NCBI GenBank assembly: GCA_038221545.1 | Contig: JBBRIE010000184.1 | Span: 1 to 6,159 of the forward strand | DNA from: JBBQNY01 sp038221545 | Lineage (GTDB): Bacteria > Pseudomonadota > Gammaproteobacteria > Xanthomonadales > Ahniellaceae | Length of the DNA: 6,159 nucleotides | Direction: 5' to 3' | In this document: positions 6,012-6,159 of the stretch, piece by piece | Position numbering within the stretch: position 1 is the first letter of the stretch | How the letters are laid out: every line of letters starts with the position of its first letter | Translations under genes and position numbers: made by a program | The notes under the pieces: generated by a model | Database searches by the model: none | Told to the model about the DNA's origin: nothing | Seen by the model: only the letters and a program-made list of their open reading frames with translations

Positions 6012-6036
6012 ACGCGCCTCGTTTTGCGCCGCTCAA
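6007..6036 (-). promoter_or_regulatory. Candidate pcnB operon promoter
   Basis: On the minus strand TTGAGC (6036-6031) and TAGTAT (6012-6007) lie 18 bases apart, each matching the sigma70 consensus at four of six positions. Transcription would begin near 6000, giving a leader of about 22 bases that contains the GGGAG site before the ATG at 5978. The -10 overlaps the oppositely directed -10 of the tRNA promoter, so the two may compete or share polymerase. Confidence 0.4.
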
Positions 6037-6091
6037 GAAAACTCCGGAAGCGTGCGGAGAATTCATGGTGCTGGAAGCATTCGTGGACCCC
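6018..6091 (+). other. 5' leader of the tRNA-Glu transcript
   Basis: This stretch between the inferred start site and the mature tRNA would be removed by RNase P and other nucleases. It can form a hairpin of CTCCG (6042-6046) with CGGAG (6055-6059) around eight bases. I see no gene in it: the open frame crossing it on the plus strand runs into the tRNA and resembles nothing. Confidence 0.4.
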
Positions 6092-6159
6092 GCTCCCTTC
6101 GTCTAGTGGCCCAGGACACCGCCCTCTCAAGGCGGGAACACGAGTTCGAACCTCGTAGG
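6092..6159 (+). tRNA. tRNA-Glu (anticodon CTC), cut by right edge
   Basis: The sequence follows the bacterial tRNA-Glu pattern closely. The acceptor 5' strand is GCTCCCT (6092-6098), then U8-C9 and a D arm with GTCTAG. The anticodon stem CCGCC/GGCGG (6119-6123 and 6131-6135) holds the loop CTCTCAA, with anticodon CTC at 6126-6128, reading GAG. A four-base variable region follows, then a T arm with perfect 5-bp stem ACGAG/CTCGT (6140-6144 and 6152-6156) around TTCGAAC. The first three bases of the 3' acceptor strand, AGG, pair with the end of the 5' strand as expected. About eight bases, including the rest of the acceptor stem and any encoded CCA, lie past the edge. Confidence 0.95.

Noticed and set aside
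5852..6106. Small plus-strand frame of 84 codons running into the tRNA
   Set aside because: It crosses the pcnB N-terminus, both promoters and the first bases of tRNA-Glu, and has no family resemblance.
1..6159. Mobile element, phage attachment site, CRISPR array, toxin-antitoxin or defence system
   Set aside because: I see no transposase, integrase, repeat-spacer pattern or flanking direct repeats. The tRNA is a typical integration target, but its 3' end is outside the window, so nothing can be said about an insertion there.

Overview
This window is a stretch of conserved housekeeping chromosome from a GC-rich (by eye roughly two-thirds G+C) bacterium, most likely a gammaproteobacterium. 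Three things point that way. The minus-strand order pcnB-folK-panB-panC-panD is characteristic of that class. QueG and NnrE resemble the E. coli proteins closely and are arranged head to head, as they are in E. coli. The PcnB catalytic core is of the enterobacterial/pseudomonad poly(A) polymerase type. The genus cannot be fixed from the sequence alone. In Xanthomonas the pan cluster is, from memory, followed by pgi; here it is followed by a convergent queG.

Layout from left to right: (1) 1-539, minus strand: the first 179 codons of nnrE (NAD(P)HX epimerase domain), running off the left edge. (2) 540-562: a 23-base divergent promoter region. (3) 563-1636, plus: queG, epoxyqueuosine reductase, the last step of queuosine synthesis. 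(4) 1637-1666: a convergent gap with a GC hairpin. (5) 1667-2047, minus: panD, aspartate 1-decarboxylase, with its own likely promoter. (6) 2048-2346: a non-coding spacer holding a strong minus-strand intrinsic terminator and several further potential hairpins. (7) 2347-5978, minus: the compact operon pcnB-folK-panB-panC, with TTGA (pcnB/folK) and TGATG (panB/panC) junctions. (8) 5979-6091: a divergent promoter region and a tRNA leader. (9) 6092-6159, plus: tRNA-Glu(CTC), cut by the right edge.

Functionally, panB, panC and panD supply the pantothenate part of coenzyme A. PanB makes ketopantoate using 5,10-methylene-tetrahydrofolate, PanD makes beta-alanine, and PanC joins pantoate to beta-alanine. 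FolK makes a folate precursor and so supplies PanB's one-carbon cofactor, a sensible partner in the same operon. PcnB polyadenylates RNA 3' ends for decay. QueG and NnrE are a tRNA-modification enzyme and a nicotinamide-cofactor repair enzyme.

I found no mobile element, CRISPR array, defence system or obviously new protein system. The points most worth a second look are regulatory: the tight nnrE/queG divergent promoter, which predicts leaderless mRNAs; a similar TATA-centred arrangement at pcnB/tRNA-Glu; and the hairpin-rich panC-panD spacer, which could encode a small RNA and which separates panD from the rest of the pan operon.
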